Source: Arabidopsis thaliana (Eukaryota; Streptophyta; Magnoliopsida; Brassicales; Brassicaceae). From it: a stretch of DNA of 64,000 nt. The notes below the pieces were generated by a model, which searched no databases, was not told the origin of the DNA, and saw only the letters and a program-made list of their open reading frames with translations. The number at the start of each line of letters is the position of its first letter. The stretch's first letter is position 1. The DNA lies in NCBI RefSeq assembly GCF_000001735.4, contig NC_003070.9, positions 24,041,971-24,105,970 of the forward strand, written 5' to 3'. Position numbers and translations under genes: made by a program. This document shows positions 49,301 to 58,776 of the stretch, one piece after another.

Positions 49301-50596
49301 CTACATTTGAGAGCAATCCGTTTTCTTAAACGACACAGTTCCAGAAACAGTGTCGTATCCAACAAGGAAGTTCATTTGCGCCAAGTTTCCAAAAATGGTT
49401 AGTTGTTCATTTGCAGCAAATGCAAAGCAAGACACATCTTCAGACACTGCCACAAACGTATTCAAATTGCCGAGTTTCACATCACCTCCTTTGAAATGAA
49501 CAGTTATGTCTGGAACTTTAAAACTAGAGCTGTCTCTATAACAAAGACTCAGAATACCATCGGGATCTTGCACTCGCTCTGCTTTGATTGTAGAAGCAAC
49601 GACAGATTCAAGCTCATAGTAAAAATTGGATGGCAATAGAGTTAGAGTGGTACCGGAGTCGATAACAATGTTTCCTTCTCCGGTCCCAAAGATTGTGCTT
49701 GTGAATTGAATTTTCTTGCTTCCCACGCTAATGGCTTCTAGGTTTAGGAAATAGTATGTGGCGGGATCTTTCTTGACCATGGAGGTGGACACAACTCCAT
49801 CGCCCGAGACAATGCCGTTTGTTCCAAAGTTGATCTTGCTCGTTAGGCCGGTTTCAGAGGTGAAAGGTACTAAACAATAGGAGAATTTACCGTTGATGGA
49901 TTTCCTGAGTTGTGAGACCAACGATGTAGATCCTCCTCCGAGTCCGATGATCCCTGAGCCAGCCGGGTCAAAGGTTCCAGTGTTTTCGTGTCCGCAACCA
50001 ATGATCATGTTTCTGAGTGACACAGGGCGGCGACCGCTAGATCCCATCGTCACGGTGTCAACGGCAACGTCACCTTTGGTGTATGAATTGTCACCGTATG
50101 TAATCGTATAAGAACAAGTGTTTTCATCTGTGGAACAAGAAGCATCTTCTAGGGCACGACATTGGCTTGAGGAGCAAGAAACCTTTCTATATGTGGAAGA
50201 TTCTTTAGGATCAAAGAGTGGAGATGTCTGCTGGTAACAATCTTCGCAAGGATTGCATTGAGTCCAAATCAAGTCGCTGCCAGTATCCGCAATCGCTAGT
50301 ATCGGGACCGGGGGCGTCCCGATGGATATGTTCATGAGATACTCACCGCGGTTGGAAGTGATAAAAGATTGTGGTGAGTTTGGTGAAGCATCATCATTGC
50401 TGAATTGGAGTGTACTGCGAGCGGAGCGGCGGATAGCATTTCTCATACGTTGTGAAGAGGTTTCGGCGGAATTGTAGAACGGTGATTTGGGAGAATCGCG
50501 GTGGATCAGATCAATGGTGAAGCCATCTTTCGGATAGGCGTTCACGTTTGAGAGTAACAAAAGGGACAAGAGAGTTGCAAAAATTAGAGAAGCCAT
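49301..50596 (-). CDS. CDR1-like aspartyl protease (A1 family, intronless)
   Basis: A single frame of 431 residues from the ATG at 50596. The frame runs further upstream, but the start giving MASLIFATLLSLLLLSNVNA yields a proper signal peptide, so I chose it. A short prosegment follows (FTIDLIHRDSPKSPF). Catalytic Asp motifs are DTGS at 104-107 and DSGT at 313-316. Between them is the Cys-rich insert found in plant nepenthesin-type enzymes (CNPCEDCYQQTSPLFDP, SCSSSQC, CSTDENTCSYTITYGD). The protein should be secreted to the apoplast. CDR1, the best-known relative, acts in disease-resistance signalling; transfer of that role to this gene is inference. I recall it as At1g64830. A 63-bp-offset duplication lies in its upstream region. 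Confidence 0.93.
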   Translation of the reverse strand: MASLIFATLLSLLLLSNVNAYPKDGFTIDLIHRDSPKSPFYNSAETSSQRMRNAIRRSARSTLQFSNDDASPNSPQSFITSNRGEYLMNISIGTPPVPILAIADTGSDLIWTQCNPCEDCYQQTSPLFDPKESSTYRKVSCSSSQCRALEDASCSTDENTCSYTITYGDNSYTKGDVAVDTVTMGSSGRRPVSLRNMIIGCGHENTGTFDPAGSGIIGLGGGSTSLVSQLRKSINGKFSYCLVPFTSETGLTSKINFGTNGIVSGDGVVSTSMVKKDPATYYFLNLEAISVGSKKIQFTSTIFGTGEGNIVIDSGTTLTLLPSNFYYELESVVASTIKAERVQDPDGILSLCYRDSSSFKVPDITVHFKGGDVKLGNLNTFVAVSEDVSCFAFAANEQLTIFGNLAQMNFLVGYDTVSGTVSFKKTDCSQM

Positions 50597-52039
50597 TTTG
50601 AGAATCCTTTGAGAGACGTAACTATAGACTATAGCTATTTGAATAACCATATTGTTGACTACATGAATGAGTTGACTTATTTGTAATGTTTTATGATTTT
50701 TGGTAATTATTAAATGCAAAACGTAGTTATGGTAATAAATGCAACAAATTAAGGATTGTAATGTTCTTTGAATATTGAATATTTTATTTCAATAAGAGAA
50801 TCTATGAATATAAAAAATTTAAGAATGGTCTTTGAATATTGAAGATCTTATTTCATTTAGAGAACCTATGAATATAAAAAGGACAACTTTTTGGGTTTAG
50901 GCTATAATACTTGAAAATGTATATATTATGAAAACCATTAAAAAGAAACTTTTAAATTGATGAAATATTATTAAAGGGAAAAAATGAAAAATGATGTTTT
51001 ATTTTATGAAACAGAATCTTGGTGAAATGAATTTAACCAATATTAATACAAAACAATATACCACATGTTAAATTCTAAAATTAATAGTATTCAAAGAAAA
51101 AATATAATCGTAAATACTAGCAAAACACAATATTAAAAAAAAATACAACTTTTAGTTTTAACACTAAAATTAAAAACGATAAATATTTTTGGGTTTCTGT
51201 TAGTCCCTCTGTTCCAGCAAATTTGATGTTGTGAGATTCTTACACAAATTAAGAAAAACAACTATTACATTTTAATATTATTGTTTTGTTAGTTTAATAA
51301 TATTAAAAAAAAATTTTGATTAACAATAAAAGTAATAATAATATTGATATTCAATTTTTGTGGAAAAAAAATAATTTAATATTATTGTTTTGTTAGTTTA
51401 ATAATATTAATTTGTTTTTTATTAGCAATAAAAATAATAATAATATTGATATTCAATCTTTGTGGAAAAAAAGAAATAAAAATAAGGGTGAGTATTTTTT
51501 AACAGAAATATTGTTTGTAATGCGGGTCGGTCTCCAGTATTTACCAGAAACGGCGGTGTTTTCCATTGTCTACGCATCTACCAAAATCAAAATCCACCGA
51601 AGAACCCTAGAAATCGTTTTTTCTATACAAAACTCGAAAGTAGAGGTCGATTTATTTCTTCTCCGACAAATCACCATCTTGGTTTTATTGCCATAGTCTT
51701 TCAATTACCACAAGTATGTTACTGTGTTCAACTCCTCTCATCACTGTAATCGAACCTGAATGATATTTCAGAATTCAGAGTCTCAATCTCCCAACTTAGT
51801 TCCTTGAATTCGAAAAAGGGTAAACTTATTTTCTTTGTTACTTCCGTTTACTTGTAACAAACTGATTCTTCAGCTAAATACTGCAGTAAGTAATTGTGTC
51901 TAGGGTTCTTAGAGAAATCTTCTTGGTTCTATACATTATTTCTGCAAAATTGTCACCTTTATGTTTACCTCTTCATTGTTATGAGATTTATGTTCGTTTA
52001 CATTCAGATTTTTGAAAATTGCAGCAGTTTCTGTTATCC
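50597..52039. other. divergent spacer with two tandem duplications; F-box gene leader
   Basis: 50761-50879 holds a segment of about 56 bp twice (offset 63, core TCTTTGAATATTGAA). 51271-51475 holds an approximately 104-bp tandem duplication (core TTAATATTATTGTTTTGTTA). From about 51500 the sequence is the leader of the F-box gene, with a probable leader intron (donor near 51820, acceptor GCAG just before 52025). No further gene seen. Confidence 0.55.
51271..51475. repeat. tandem duplication, unit about 104 bp
   Basis: Unit 1 is 51271-51374 and unit 2 is 51375-51475. Both run TTTAATATTATTG, TTAGTTTAATAATATTAA, AATAATAATATTGATATT, CAAT-TTTGTGGAAAAAA. They differ by few substitutions, so the duplication is fairly recent. 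Confidence 0.85.
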
Positions 52040-53194
52040 ATGATGCCAAACTGGTCTCAGCTCCCGGAAGAGCTACTCAACCTTATCTCCAAGAATCTAG
52101 ACAACTGTTTTGATGTCGTTCATGCTCGATCTATTTGTCGTTCGTGGCGATCCGCATTTCCCTTTCCTTCTAGCTTATCAACCCTAAGTTACTCTCTTCC
52201 CACGTTTGCTAAGTTCCCATTAGTAAGCAAAGACTTGTGTACACTCAAGAAGATCCAAATCTTCCTCTTTAGAGCTCGAAACCCTGCTGCTGATATACCC
52301 GAGTATTTTCTTGGAGGAATAGACCAAGATCAGTCAAATGATCATATGGAACTTCCATCTCCTCTTCAATGTTCTGTGAAAGTGAAGTTCCCACAATCTG
52401 ATCCATTCTTGGTGAACATGCTTGACTACCAGATCATTCCTTTAGGCTTTCAATACATAATGATCGGTTGGGATCCTGAATCATTGGCAAATGGTTACGT
52501 AGGCGTTGCTTTTCTTCCGGTAAAGAAGAACGGAGGAGACGAATTCGTTGTGCTTCTTCGCTACCGTAATCATTTGTTGGTGTTGAGAAGTTCTGAAATG
52601 AGGTGGATGAAGGTCAAGAAAACCTCCATTGCTTCATGCAAGGGTTTAGTCAGTTTTAGAGGTAGATTTTATGTAACTTTTCTTAACGGGGACATTTACG
52701 TTTTCGATCCTTATTCGTTGGAACAGACTCTCCTGATGCCCTCAGAGCCTCTGCGCTCGAGCAAGTATCTGATTCCAAATGGCAGTGATGAGCTTTTCCT
52801 GGTTGAGAAGTTCAACCCATTTCCTGAAGCTGATGTATTGGATTTGAGTCGGTTCGCATGTAGAGTGAGTAGGCTAGATGAGGAGGCTGGTCAATGGGTT
52901 GAGGTGATCGATTTGGGAGACCGTGTGTTGTTTATTGGACACTTTGGAAATGTCTGCTGCTCAGCTAAGGAGCTTCCTGATGGTTGTGGTGTGAGTGGGA
53001 ACTCAATTTTGTTCACCAATGAGCCAGGCTATGTAACGTTTGCCTATAAATACGGAGTACATACAGGAAGGGCGGAAGACGAACTTAATATTTGGAGATT
53101 CTCAAGAGAAATACGAGTAATGATCGTCAACACATTTCCTGTTGTGGCTCTTCGGCTTGAGAGGCAAGCTGAAAATCTCGCTTTGGATACCTGA
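52040..53194 (+). CDS. F-box protein with DUF295 domain
   Basis: A single exon of 384 residues, starting at the ATG at 52040 (MMPNWSQLPEEL). Residues 6-45 form an F-box (SQLPEELLNLISKNLDN, then ARSICRSWRSAF), which docks to SKP1 in SCF ubiquitin ligases. The C-terminal two-thirds matches DUF295 (KIB/beta-propeller-like) with DPYSLEQTLLMP and YKYGVHTGRAEDELNIWRF. The family is large and fast-evolving in Arabidopsis; the target is unknown. Upstream of the ATG the frame stays open for seven codons, but without another ATG. I recall it as At1g64840. Confidence 0.92.
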   Translation: MMPNWSQLPEELLNLISKNLDNCFDVVHARSICRSWRSAFPFPSSLSTLSYSLPTFAKFPLVSKDLCTLKKIQIFLFRARNPAADIPEYFLGGIDQDQSNDHMELPSPLQCSVKVKFPQSDPFLVNMLDYQIIPLGFQYIMIGWDPESLANGYVGVAFLPVKKNGGDEFVVLLRYRNHLLVLRSSEMRWMKVKKTSIASCKGLVSFRGRFYVTFLNGDIYVFDPYSLEQTLLMPSEPLRSSKYLIPNGSDELFLVEKFNPFPEADVLDLSRFACRVSRLDEEAGQWVEVIDLGDRVLFIGHFGNVCCSAKELPDGCGVSGNSILFTNEPGYVTFAYKYGVHTGRAEDELNIWRFSREIRVMIVNTFPVVALRLERQAENLALDT

Positions 53195-54577
53195 GACGTA
53201 CTGTTGGTTCTGTTTTTATTAGATTTTGTGATCTTTAATGGTACCCTTTGTTCTGAAGTGTGTATGTTGTGTCACTGTGATATGATGATGACTAGAATAC
53301 TTGTCTTTGAGTTTTAATATTTGTTTTGTTCTCAACTTTCTTGTTATCAACATCAGACAAATATGTCTATAAAAATGGTTGTCTCATGAACTCTAAAAGC
53401 TGTCTGGCTGTGTTTTTGCTATCACATGGCCGTGTGTTCGAAAGAAATCCGTTTTTGTCCCAAAGTCAGATGAGTAGCCCAACTCCATATAGTCGATATA
53501 TGCAGCAGATGCACAATGATGGCCTCTGACACATGGTGTTCCAACTTCCAAGCCACTTTCATGGCTATAAACTTGAAAGACTGTACATTCTGGATAATAA
53601 GATGGGTCATGTCCATCTCTTATTTATGCCTTGGAGCCGAAGTTGAGCCGCACAAGAGATTGAATGAGCTTCAGCCATTTCTTTCTCAGTAGAACTTTGA
53701 TAAGGCATTATTTTAGTGTAGTTTAAGCATAGACATAGATTTGTTGGGAATTGTTGCTTTGTTTGACAGCTTACCAACTGAGTTGGATTTTGAAAGGAAA
53801 CTAGGGGAAACTGGTAAATTTCTGCTAAATAATGAAGGAACTCGATTGTTTTTTATTCCAAACTTGTGCAGCTTTCATGTCGTCCCCTCTGCCATACCCT
53901 TTAGACAGCTTCTGTTCTTGCTTTTGACTCTGTTTAGAGCCTCTTGCTTGTTGTAGATTGATTTTATTTTGTGACTATGGCTACATTATGGTTCAAAGTA
54001 GTGCTGCGCCTGCCTAGCATATTCAATGGGTAAAAAATCCAGAGTCATCTTCATGTTTAAACTGGTCCAAAAGCTGCAAAGAGCAACACTTCTCCTGTAG
54101 TTGTATTCTTCAGATGGTAATGATTAAGATAAACTTGGTAGGCTTGAGTTGTCTTGTACTTTTAGATTTGTAGTGATGTACCAAATCTGAGGTTTAGGCG
54201 TGGAAGCTTTGACCGTGTATCAGGGAAGGTGTTGAAGAACAAGACCATAGATTAATTGTCAGGTTGTTTCTGATGCAGAGAAACTTGAAAGGATAAGAAC
54301 AATCAAGAATAGAAGCAGATCTTGTTTAGTTCATGCTTGTTTTGTTGTCCTAAGGAGAGATAAACACTGGTTTTGTTAATTCATTTCAGTCGTAAATTTT
54401 TACATCAAATCTCTCATCTTGTAACTCTTTTGTTTCAATTACTTCCCCAACCATAGAGTTTGAGTAAATCAGAAAAAAATAGTATTATCCAACCGTTCAA
54501 CCAATCCGTGCGTTGTTTCTATATTTTCGTAGCAGTTGAGTTATAAACACATTTATTATGGTGACAATATGAGAAGC
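53195..54577. other. long non-coding stretch between F-box and EF-hand genes
   Basis: The left 150 bases are the F-box 3' region. From 53340 to about 54400 the sequence is less AT-rich than other spacers, without a frame longer than 72 codons and without a family match. This composition suggests transcribed non-coding DNA or a decayed gene. The right end (54440-54577) is the 3' region of the EF-hand gene on the minus strand. Confidence 0.4.
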
Positions 54578-55604
54578 TTAACTTGAATCAGAATTCACCC
54601 ACATAACTGCAAGAGTCACAAGAGAAGCATAGATTGAAGTAGGCAGCTTCTGCACAACTTTGCCAACTCCAGGGACACCTTCCGTGGCCTTCTTCGTCGC
54701 AATAGCCACAGTGGGAGCAACAATCAAAGCTATGATCAAACCCTGACTAACCACGTTAAACGTCTCAGCCGTAATCTGCTCAATAAACTTCACAAACTCT
54801 TCCCTATCAAGTTCTCCATCCAAGTTGATATCACAGTCCTGTTACAAGAACATCACACAACCATTATGACCACTCAAGTTGCCTAGACCGAAAAGAAATA
54901 GTAACATTATCTGATTTTTCAACCTATTCTTCCAAAATCAGAGTCCAGATGATTTCAAGTGTAGTGTTACAAACAGTGGTTAATACTAAACGTTTAAAGC
55001 TAAACGCAATCGCCAAAAGAACATCCGTTTCTGCTTTAAAAATTGCATTTTGACTTTTTCTTTACACAAATAACCACAAACGCAAAAGAAGTAATTCAGC
55101 GTTTGCGTTTTAAAAGCGTTTCAAGGAAGTGAAAGTACCGTCATAATGCTATTGACTAGATCCTTAGAAGGTGGATCGAAATGAGGACCAGGCAATCTCT
55201 TGTTTATGTCACTGACAAGATTACACAACAAGACAAAAATTGTCAGAGATTAAACATAAAAGTTTCTAAATCTGTAAATTAACACTAAAAAAATGTTATG
55301 GAACCAAAAGATTTTACTTGTAAACGAGAAGAACAGCGATGTATAACTCTTCAAACGTAAGATTGGCTCTTCCGGTTTGCATCTTGAACCGATCGAAAAC
55401 ACGATCACATATCGCTTGTACCTGCTTATGTCTCCACTCTTTACCTGCAATTTAACATTGCCATATACATATTATACATAACAAAAGAAGCAATTTTATT
55501 ACATATGCACAATTACTTGACCATAAAACTGATTATAAATGAACCAATGTGAGAAACTGAAAACAATTTTACAAACCTCGGAGCTTGTTAAAGACTTGTC
55601 CCAT
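54578..55604 (-). CDS. EF-hand calcium-binding protein with C-terminal membrane segments
   Basis: Exons 55577-55604, 55318-55444, 55139-55211 and 54578-54838 on the minus strand splice to 162 residues beginning MGQVFNKLRG. One canonical EF-hand loop is visible at residues 79-90 (DINLDGELDREE), with D, N, D, G and the final E at the right places. A degenerate, non-binding partner probably lies before it (FDRFKMQTGRANLTFEEL). Two hydrophobic stretches follow (GLIIALIVAPTVAIA and SIYASLVTLAVMW), so the protein should be anchored in a membrane. The MGQ start may allow N-myristoylation but lacks the usual Ser at position 6. Exon 1 has only 28 coding bases. I recall it as At1g64850; function unknown. 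Confidence 0.9.
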
Positions 55605-56526
55605 GGCGATGGATAATCTTCTTCTCGTCTGATTGATTGCACAAAAATGATTTTTTTTTTTTTTAATATGTGGATCTGAGTGGGGGTGGAGGCGTGAGCG
55701 TGACGAATTTGGGCCAATTTATATGTTGGTCAACGGCCCATTTATTTGCGCAAGCTAATGAATCATGGGCTCAAATGGGCCTTAATCGTTAATGGTGAAG
55801 AAATGTAAATGGGAGAGAGAAGGCAGCGAAAGCGAAACAAGAGACGTAGCTGAATACCACAGAAACATGGAGCCAGTATCTGCTTCCACCAATCCCATCT
55901 CTTCTTTCCATATCTCCATTTTTTTTTATATCTCCTAATTATCATATTCGTTTTTTTCACTATAATCTAAACTTCTCCAATTGTTGAAACCATTTTATAT
56001 TTATCTCTTCTTATTTTCTGCATGGTGGTTTGAATTAGGCCACCAAAAAACTCTTGGATAAAAAAAAAACTGAGAAACAGAAAAAAGAAAAAACAAAACA
56101 CACATTCTCGATTTGTCTGTGCCACACACACTCTCTTGCACATTCTTGTCTCGACAATACTCTCAGGTGCGTTATTGGCTTTGCTCTTTAAGATCTTACT
56201 CAAAATCTCTGTCTTTGGAATCTATCCATAGATGCAAAATTTGATTTTGAAGTGATTCTTCATCTTCTTAATTGGGTTTCAATGGATTAGTCAAATTTGG
56301 GTAGTAATGATTGGCTTCGAGCTCAGAACTAGAATAAAGTACAATTCTTTTGCTGGATTACGTTATTAACTTTTGTAATTTTCAATACCCACAAGTTGAT
56401 ATTGATTCTTTGTGTCTGAAATTGTGTTATGATATCTAAAGTATTGATTTTTGTTAGCAGAATACGATCTTGAAGAGCAAAGATTGTTCCTTTATTGATG
56501 AATTGAGTGCAAAAGAGTGTTATATA
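55605..56526. promoter_or_regulatory. divergent promoter between the EF-hand gene and SIG1
   Basis: Both genes start outward from here. Four site II (TGGGCC/T) elements lie within 72 bases on the EF-hand side: 55710-55715, 55735-55740 (reverse), 55766-55771 and 55776-55781. The SIG1 side has a T/A-rich tract (56030-56095) and a leader of roughly 400 bases, with a possible leader intron (donor GGTGCG near 56167, acceptor GCAG ending at 56461). No gene inside. Confidence 0.5.
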
Positions 56527-58776
56527 ATGGCTACTGCAGCTGTTATAGGACTCAACACTGGCAAAAGATTGTTGAGTTCATCGTTTTATCACTCAGATGT
56601 TACAGAGAAGTTTCTATCTGTAAATGATCATTGTTCATCACAGTATCATATTGCTTCAACGAAAAGCGGGATAACTGCGAAAAAGGCGTCGAACTATAGT
56701 CCGAGTTTTCCTTCGTCGAATCGTCACACACAATCTGCTAAAGCTTTGAAAGAGAGTGTAGATGTTGCTTCTACTGAGAAGCCATGGCTACCTAATGGAA
56801 CTGATAAGGAATTGGAAGAAGAATGTTATGATGATGATGATCTAATTAGTCATTCTGTTGAGGCAATTTTACTGTTACAGAAGTCTATGTTAGAGAAAAG
56901 TTGGAATCTTTCATTTGAAAAGGCGGTGTCGAGTGAGTATCCGGGCAAGGGGACTATACGGAAGAAGAAGATTCCGGTTATCACCTGTTCAGGGATTTCA
57001 GCTCGTCAAAGAAGGATTGGTGCTAAGAAGAAAACTAATATGACTCATGTTAAAGCAGTTTCTGATGTTTCTAGTGGAAAGCAAGTTAGAGGTTATGTGA
57101 AAGGTGTAATAAGTGAAGATGTGCTTAGTCATGTGGAAGTTGTGCGCTTGTCTAAGAAAATCAAATCTGGTCTTCGTCTTGATGATCATAAGTCAAGGTA
57201 AAGTAAACATACTATACTTAGAAAAAAGAGCTGAAAGTGTATTATAGTGCAAGACTAAATTATTGTCTTGTGAAATATTAGATTGAAGGATAGATTAGGC
57301 TGTGAGCCTTCTGATGAACAGCTTGCAGTATCTTTGAAGATATCTCGGGCCGAGCTTCAGGCGTGGTTGATGGAGTGTCATCTAGCTAGAGAGAAGTTGG
57401 CTATGAGTAATGTGCGTTTGGTTATGTCTATTGCTCAGCGTTATGATAATTTGGGAGCAGAAATGTCTGACCTTGTTCAGGTAATTTCAAAGTCATTTTG
57501 TGTACTCTTTGTTATAGCTTTTCATGAACTTTTCTATAAGATAGATTTTTGTTTTCTACTATGAAGGGTGGTCTTATCGGACTTTTGCGGGGAATAGAGA
57601 AATTTGATTCTTCCAAAGGTTTCAGAATTTCAACTTATGTATATTGGTGGATTCGACAGGTGAGAATAACCATTTTTTGTGCTTGCCAATATGGCTAGAA
57701 TGTAAAACCTGACAAGTGATACTCTATGTTTCAAATATCTATAAGGGTGTCTCAAGAGCACTAGTGGACAACTCAAGAACCTTGAGGTTACCTACTCACC
57801 TACATGAAAGACTCGGTTTAATCCGAAATGCAAAGCTTAGACTTCAAGAGAAAGGAATCACACCCTCCATTGATGTAAGTGTAACATTTAAACAATTATG
57901 GTTTCTCAAGTCTACATTGTGTATGCTTATAGTGATTGTTCTTTCCAGAGGATTGCAGAGTCTCTAAACATGTCGCAGAAGAAAGTTAGAAATGCAACAG
58001 AGGTAAAGAAAACTAAATTTTTAGTTCATGTCCCTTTCGTTTTCGAGGGGATCTATGTGTATTTGTGCTTACTCTCTTGCATTTGCAAAATACAGGCTGT
58101 AAGCAAAGTATTTTCTCTAGACAGAGATGCATTTCCTTCTTTGAATGGTCTCCCTGGAGAAACTCATCACAGTGTGAGTCTCTTTTTCGGTTTCTCTTAA
58201 AACAAAACGACGATTTTGTTTTCACCATCCATGTTTCCATGTGTCTCTCCTCTCCAGTTTATAACGATTTGCTTGTTTGTTTCACTATTTCCAGTACATT
58301 GCGGATACTCGTTTGGAGAACAATCCGTGGCACGGGTATGATGATTTGGCACTCAAGGTAAAAAAAAAAAAAGAACAAGTCATAAGTGAAGCTACATTTA
58401 ATACAATGGTTCTGATTTTCTCTATCATGAAACACTAGAGTTTGAGCATATGAGATTGATGATAAAATTGCAGGAGGAAGTAAGCAAGCTTATAAGTGCA
58501 ACACTCGGAGAACGGGAAAAAGAGATCATTCGATTATACTATGGTCTAGACAAAGAATGTCTCACATGGGAAGACATTAGTAAACGGTATGTATCCAATC
58601 TTAAGCCTTTTGGTCCATTGTTGCATCATCAACATCATTCTTTAAACTGTCTCTTGAAAAATTGTAGGATAGGATTATCGAGAGAGAGGGTGAGACAGGT
58701 AGGGCTTGTGGCACTGGAGAAACTAAAACACGCAGCGAGGAAGAGAAAAATGGAGGCAATGATCCTTAAGAATTGA
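56527..58776 (+). CDS. SIG1: chloroplast RNA polymerase sigma factor SIG1 (nine exons)
   Basis: Exons 56527-57197, 57282-57480, 57567-57659, 57746-57874, 57949-58002, 58096-58173, 58295-58357, 58474-58586 and 58668-58776 give 502 residues. The first 200 residues hold the transit peptide and the variable plastid-sigma extension; Thr170 (KKKTN) is the residue I recall as phosphorylated in a redox-dependent way. Sigma region 2 follows ([40 protein letters not shown]), then region 3 ([37 protein letters not shown]), then region 4 ([16 protein letters not shown], and the helix-turn-helix [18 protein letters not shown]). Role: directs the plastid-encoded RNA polymerase to photosynthesis-gene promoters such as psaA and psbA. 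I recall it as At1g64860. The ATG at 56527 gives [16 protein letters not shown], a good transit peptide; the frame opens further upstream without an ATG that fits. Confidence 0.96.

Noticed and set aside
53400..53470. tRNA-like TTCGAAA T-loop word
   Set aside because: No cloverleaf can be formed around it; acceptor and anticodon stems are absent.
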